The notes beneath the pieces are model-generated. The model saw nothing but the letters and a program-made list of their open reading frames with translations, was not told the origin of the DNA and made no database searches. Both the position numbers and the translations under genes were made by a program. A DNA stretch of 19,054 nt from UBA1724 sp963611685 (GTDB lineage Bacteria; Verrucomicrobiota; Lentisphaeria; Oligosphaerales; Oligosphaeraceae), in the NCBI GenBank assembly GCA_963611685.1, contig CAVDSU010000030.1, positions 1-19,054 on the forward strand. Reading direction: 5' to 3'. This document shows, piece by piece, positions 15,994 to 19,054 of this stretch (its first letter is position 1; the number at the start of each line of letters is the position of its first letter).

Positions 15994-18393
15994 TTATTCT
16001 CCGAGGAACCCCGACAATTCCAGGGTCTCGTCCTCGTCGACGTAGATCCAGTATGCGTGAGCGGGGAGGTATTCGCTCATGGGGATGTATGTGCCGTCCA
16101 CATGGATCCAGGGGGAGTGTGCGGTGAAGCGCTCGAGGCTATCCTGGTCGAGAGTATAGAGTCCCGTGGAAACGAGATTCCAGCCCTGCTTCAGGGAGAC
16201 GCTCCAGCGCATAGGCACATCCTCCGTCTCCGTCGTCTCGCTCAGGATTGCATTCTGGGTGGCGTCCAGGGAGATCGTGGGCTGGCCATCCGTGGGAACC
16301 TTCACCAGGACCTTCCCGTTCTCCTTGTCGTAGGAGAGCGTGAGGCTATCCAGGGAGCTTGTCCAGCCGGTGAAGGTCTTTCCGGACTCCAGGTAATCCG
16401 CCAGAGAGAGCTCCAGGGTGGAGCCAGGCTCGGCAAAGAGGGTCTTTCCGTTGACGATCAGGTAATTGGGGCAGGTGAAAGCATGGATGCGGTAGCCGAA
16501 GGTGACGCCGGTATCCTTGTGTCGGATGCGGACCATCAAGCGGGGCGCCTTGCGGAGGGCGGCCTCATCGGGAGCCACCGTGGCATTCATGGAGAGCGTG
16601 GCGCCCTCCTCCATCATGGCGCCCAGCTCTCCCAGGACGGTGTAGTCATACTGGTCGTAGCCAAAATCCGCCGAGGAATCCTCGTCGTTGCCTTCGGTGA
16701 GGCAGTATTCCACCACGCAGGAGGACAACAGCGCCTCGTCCACCTCCGTGGAAAAGACGGGCTTCACCAGGACCTCGTCGGCGATCTTGTCGGCGAAGGC
16801 GTAGGCCGTGAGCGTCACCTCCTCGCCCTCCAGGGTCTTCAACACGTAGGCGTTTCCGCCCTCCAGAGACAGATAGGAATCCAGGGCGGGGACGGCGGCG
16901 TAGTCGGAGGTGAGCTCCACCTTCGCCATGTCCAGAGGCGCAGTGAAGGTGACCACCGGGTTGTTGTGAGAGTCGTCCAGGAAGCCCTCCAGGGACTGCA
17001 CGACGCCCTTCTCGGTGGTGTAAGTCGCGCTGGTCCATCCGCCGAAGATCGGATTTCCGGCCTCGGAGTCCCGCCAGAGGACCGCGTTTTGCGCGGCGCC
17101 GGGCGCGGTAACCGTGATCTCCTCGCCCTGGACGCCCGTGAGGGACTCCTTGCCATTGAGGACCACGGTGAACTCCTCCGCCACGTAGTTCACCAGGAAG
17201 GACGCGGAGCGGGTCACCTTGCCCTGTTCCAGCAGTCCCCAGTTGGGCTCATAGAGCGCCATGCCGGAGCCGGAGAACTCCTCCAGCCACGCCAGGCGCA
17301 CATCCACGGACTGCGTGCGGTCCGCAATGGAGAACTCGATGGGCTTGTAGGCGTCGCCGGCATCCGTGAGCTCCAGCTTGTTGGAAGAGAGCGTGGGCGC
17401 GGTGCCATCCAGGGTGTAGTAGACATTCAGCTTGCCGGTCAAATTGGCCTCGGCGTCCGCCTCGTCGGCCTCGCTCTTGCGAAGAGCGGGAGTCAGAGGC
17501 ACCCGCAGCTGATAGGTACCCGCGTAGGCGTCGGCGTAGTGCCGCCCATCGGACGACACCGTCATGCCGATGGACTCCTCCGTATCCACGCGATAGAGAC
17601 TCACCGCGTCGTCCGTCTGGTCTACCAGCACCGCATAGGAGTCCTCGCAGGTCTCCAGAATGCCGGTATCCGGCAGGAACTTCACCATGGTGTAGGGCGC
17701 CAGAGTCACCTTCCCGCCCTCGGGAGGACGCACCCAATTGCGCACCAGATGGAGCTTGTCGGAGGTCCAGAGCTCGTTGGCCTCCAAGGCGCCCCCATGG
17801 ATCTTCACCTCCGAGGAATTCAAGACCATCAGCTGCGTCTCGTTGTCCCCCAGCTTCACCGTGTGCCAGCCGTCCGAGACGCTGGTGGAATCCCAGTAGG
17901 GATCCTCCGCACTCCAGCCACTCGCCGCCTCGCCATCCACCAACAGACCGGTGGCAACAGCATCCGAGTCGTCCAGGGAGGCCACGTAGGCATTGCCGGT
18001 TGCCAGGCTCCCCGCCAGCCCATCGCGGAATTCCAGGCTGACGTAGGGGCTCTGTTCCAGCGGGACCTCCGTGTTGTTGTGCACGATGACCTGCTTCGTG
18101 TAGTCACCGTAGGTCAGCGTGTAGGCGCCGTCGGACACCTTGCTGGTATCCCAGTAGGGATTCTCGGCACTCCAGCCCGCAGCCGCAACCCCATCGACCA
18201 ACGGAACGCCCTCCACACCCTCCAGGGGAGCCAAATACACCGAGCCACCCGTCACCGTCCGCTGCGAAATCGTCGAACCCGTCACCAGCCGAAAATACGG
18301 ACTCTGCGACGACGCACTGTACTGCTTCGCAATACCCACAAACGCCGCAGACAACCCAACGGCAAACGCAATGCTCAACAAAAGCTTTTTCAT
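15994..18393 (-). CDS. Secreted repeat-containing surface protein with GWNLVS C-terminal module
   Basis: This 799-residue protein has a signal peptide (about 1-22, MKKLLLSIAFAVGLSAAFVG). Residues 33-110 and 117-196 are two copies of one module, sharing GWSAExPYWD, a VSDG turn and an xVxVxN/SxxEV ending. Around 321-340, LNVYYTLDGTAPTLSSNKLE resembles the chitobiase C-terminal-like beta domain (PF13290 type). FGGWTS (450-454) and FTGWTS (674-679) resemble bacterial surface B-repeat strands. The C-terminus (729-799) has KQGWNLVSTGLYTL and AHAYWIYV, a module I associate with secreted PVC-group proteins. The composition is acidic, with few cysteines. It is probably exported and beta-rich, possibly adhesive, but no enzyme motif is visible. 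The leader is pyrimidine-rich with no ribosome site. It is convergent with phoR. Confidence 0.75.
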   Translation of the reverse strand: MKKLLLSIAFAVGLSAAFVGIAKQYSASSQSPYFRLVTGSTISQRTVTGGSVYLAPLEGVEGVPLVDGVAAAGWSAENPYWDTSKVSDGAYTLTYGDYTKQVIVHNNTEVPLEQSPYVSLEFRDGLAGSLATGNAYVASLDDSDAVATGLLVDGEAASGWSAEDPYWDSTSVSDGWHTVKLGDNETQLMVLNSSEVKIHGGALEANELWTSDKLHLVRNWVRPPEGGKVTLAPYTMVKFLPDTGILETCEDSYAVLVDQTDDAVSLYRVDTEESIGMTVSSDGRHYADAYAGTYQLRVPLTPALRKSEADEADAEANLTGKLNVYYTLDGTAPTLSSNKLELTDAGDAYKPIEFSIADRTQSVDVRLAWLEEFSGSGMALYEPNWGLLEQGKVTRSASFLVNYVAEEFTVVLNGKESLTGVQGEEITVTAPGAAQNAVLWRDSEAGNPIFGGWTSATYTTEKGVVQSLEGFLDDSHNNPVVTFTAPLDMAKVELTSDYAAVPALDSYLSLEGGNAYVLKTLEGEEVTLTAYAFADKIADEVLVKPVFSTEVDEALLSSCVVEYCLTEGNDEDSSADFGYDQYDYTVLGELGAMMEEGATLSMNATVAPDEAALRKAPRLMVRIRHKDTGVTFGYRIHAFTCPNYLIVNGKTLFAEPGSTLELSLADYLESGKTFTGWTSSLDSLTLSYDKENGKVLVKVPTDGQPTISLDATQNAILSETTETEDVPMRWSVSLKQGWNLVSTGLYTLDQDSLERFTAHSPWIHVDGTYIPMSEYLPAHAYWIYVDEDETLELSGFLGE

Positions 18394-18398
18394 AGGTT

Positions 18399-18443
18399 AG
18401 AAAGAGAAAGGAAAAGAGAGAAAGAGGAAGAGAAAGAAAGAAA
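18399..18443 (-). promoter_or_regulatory. 45-base pure pyrimidine tract in the leader of the secreted protein gene
   Basis: On the coding (minus) strand this stretch is only C and T, ending five bases before the ATG. It would be a strong candidate for ribosomal protein S1-type unstructured leader binding, or a triplex-prone DNA tract. A Shine-Dalgarno sequence is absent. Confidence 0.7.
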
Positions 18444-18455
18444 TTCTGAAAAAGA

Positions 18456-18476
18456 GAGGAAGTTCTTCCTCCTTTT
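18456..18476. terminator. Possible bidirectional terminator-like hairpin
   Basis: GAGGAAG and CTTCCTC form an inverted repeat (18456-18471) with T-runs downstream on both strands (CTTTTT on plus, TCTTTTT on minus). The stem is short, about six pairs with a 4-base loop, so termination efficiency is uncertain. It lies between the secreted protein gene and the FGE-like fragment. Confidence 0.3.
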
Positions 18477-18620
18477 TAGCGTGTATTCGCGCGCAAAAAT
18501 TCTCCCCCCGCCGTAGTCTTCGCCGTCATTTGGGCTACTAGCGCCGGCGGGAGGAGTGTGTTTTTGGGTTGTTTGTCTCCGTGGAACGATTGCGGAGAGC
18601 CGGTAACCAGACGGTTCAAT

Positions 18621-18639
18621 GCCTCCCCTCCAGGGGGGC
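18621..18639 (-). promoter_or_regulatory. GC-rich tetraloop hairpin just after the FGE-like stop codon
   Basis: On the minus strand, GCCCCCC pairs with GGGGAGGC around the 4-base loop TGGA, with one bulged A. It begins five bases after the TAG. In the Bordetella phage DGR a short GC-rich hairpin with a 4-base loop just downstream of the variable repeat promotes target use; the position here is similar. It might instead be a simple terminator-like remnant without a T-run. Confidence 0.45.
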
Positions 18640-18644
18640 TTGAG

Positions 18645-18788
18645 CTAGGGGGCGGGAACGCAGGCCACGCGGAAGCCGTTGTTGTTGTTGTTGTTGCTCG
18701 GCGTGTTGTTGTTGCGGTTCGCTGCGCGGCAGTTCTGCGCGTTGTTGTTCCAGCTGCCGCCGCGTATCACACGGTTCGAGCCCGATGT
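18645..18788 (-). pseudogene. Orphan C-terminal end of an FGE/C-type-lectin-fold protein; DGR template- or variable-repeat-like
   Basis: Forty-seven codons ending in TAG encode the typical C-terminus of formylglycine-generating-enzyme (SUMF1) family proteins: RVIRGGSWNNNAQNCRAA, then a run of six Asn, then GFRVAC. The rest of the domain (usually over 150 residues) is missing. The open frame upstream runs into a low-complexity repeat and encodes nothing recognisable, so this is not a working FGE gene. All 15 asparagines are AAC and lie in the segment that DGRs diversify in such targets. This makes it a candidate template repeat, an undiversified variable repeat, or a decayed target gene. No reverse transcriptase or Avd gene lies within the window. 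A run of six AAC triplets could also vary by slippage. Confidence 0.6.
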
Positions 18789-18813
18789 CTGGGTACCGAT
18801 TGCGCACCCGGGA

Positions 18814-18828
18814 CGCATCGACGATGCG
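18814..18828. repeat. Short inverted repeat upstream of the FGE-like fragment
   Basis: CGCATCG-A-CGATGCG has 7-bp arms around one central base. It lies between the low-complexity repeat and the FGE-like segment, where the sequence no longer resembles FGE. Confidence 0.6.
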
Positions 18829-18832
18829 CCCG

Positions 18833-18898
18833 CAAATGTGCAAATGGGCAATGTGCAAATGGGCAATGGGCAATGTGCAATGGGCAATGGGCAATGCA
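18833..18898. repeat. Nine-unit 7-8 bp tandem repeat
   Basis: Units read CAATGGG, CAATGTG, CAAATGGG or CAAATGTG in tandem. The mix of 7- and 8-base units shifts the reading frame, so it is not a coding repeat. Any apparent start codon for the FGE-like fragment lies inside this array. Confidence 0.9.
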
Positions 18899-19054
18899 CT
18901 AAAGCAGGGGCACGGGGGCGGCAGCCTCCCGTCCTTTGGGTATGCTACCGGGGAAGAGGGGGTGCGGGGGCGTCGCCCCCTCGCCAACGCGGGCGCCGGG
19001 GGCCGATGCCGCTTCGGCAGCGCGGTTAGCCCCAGATGGCTCTTCGCTAGGCGG
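18899..19054. other. GC-rich end of window, no gene recognised
   Basis: No credible coding region is visible. Two inverted repeats stand out: GGGGGC-GTC-GCCCCC at 18966-18980 and TGCCG-CTT-CGGCA at 19007-19019. They may be part of dispersed intergenic repeats or structured RNA. The window ends before any neighbouring gene appears. Confidence 0.5.

Noticed and set aside
15919..18516. An 865-codon open frame on the plus strand opposite the secreted protein
   Set aside because: It is antisense to a gene with a signal peptide and repeated modules. Its translation is rich in His/Gly/Arg/Val without any domain, as expected from codon bias of the real gene.
18645..18899. An 84-residue protein starting in the 7-8 bp repeat
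   Set aside because: The first 22 residues are a translation of the low-complexity array; only the last 47 codons resemble a protein family, so a genuine start is unlikely.

Overview
The window is high-GC DNA from a Gram-negative-type bacterium. A lipobox lipoprotein, Sec-type signal peptides, a FabZ-like double-hotdog protein and a secreted protein ending in a GWNLVS-type C-terminal module together suggest the PVC group (Verrucomicrobiota/Lentisphaerota). That placement is inference from gene style, not from a marker gene. A 249-base run of N at 15457-15705 marks this as a draft scaffold.

Left arm (9-7221, minus strand). Transcription runs right to left: potA-potB-potC (polyamine-type ABC importer without its binding protein), a 242-residue single-pass membrane protein, a fused double-hotdog dehydratase-like protein, a PF06695-type membrane protein and a lipoprotein with a degenerate alpha/beta-hydrolase domain. 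Most junctions are tight: ATGA or GTGA overlaps at potA/potB, hotdog/membrane protein and membrane protein/lipoprotein, and a 1-base gap at potB/potC. A 252-base divergent region (7222-7473) separates this arm from the rightward genes.

Centre (7474-15443, plus strand). A 1302-residue secreted protein with a GH42-like catalytic barrel is followed by a self-contained phosphate module. This module is a Na+/phosphate cotransporter with a fused PhoU-like tail, a PhoB-type regulator and a PhoR-type kinase, joined by two ATGA overlaps. It has no Pst transporter and no separate phoU.

Right arm (15444-19054). The space after phoR holds the assembly gap, at least two identical 99-bp copies (period 121) of an element that can fold on paper into a cloverleaf, and three 25-bp units built from the element's ends. 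Next is a 799-residue secreted repeat protein on the minus strand with a long CT-only tract in its leader. The last 450 bases contain the most suggestive signal. It is an orphan 47-codon stretch matching the C-terminal end of formylglycine-generating-enzyme/C-type-lectin-fold proteins, with 15 asparagines all written AAC. It ends in a stop codon followed within 5 bases by a GC-rich tetraloop hairpin, and a 7-8 bp repeat lies directly upstream. This pattern resembles a template or target repeat of a diversity-generating retroelement (DGR). No reverse transcriptase is inside the window, so the DGR reading remains a hypothesis.
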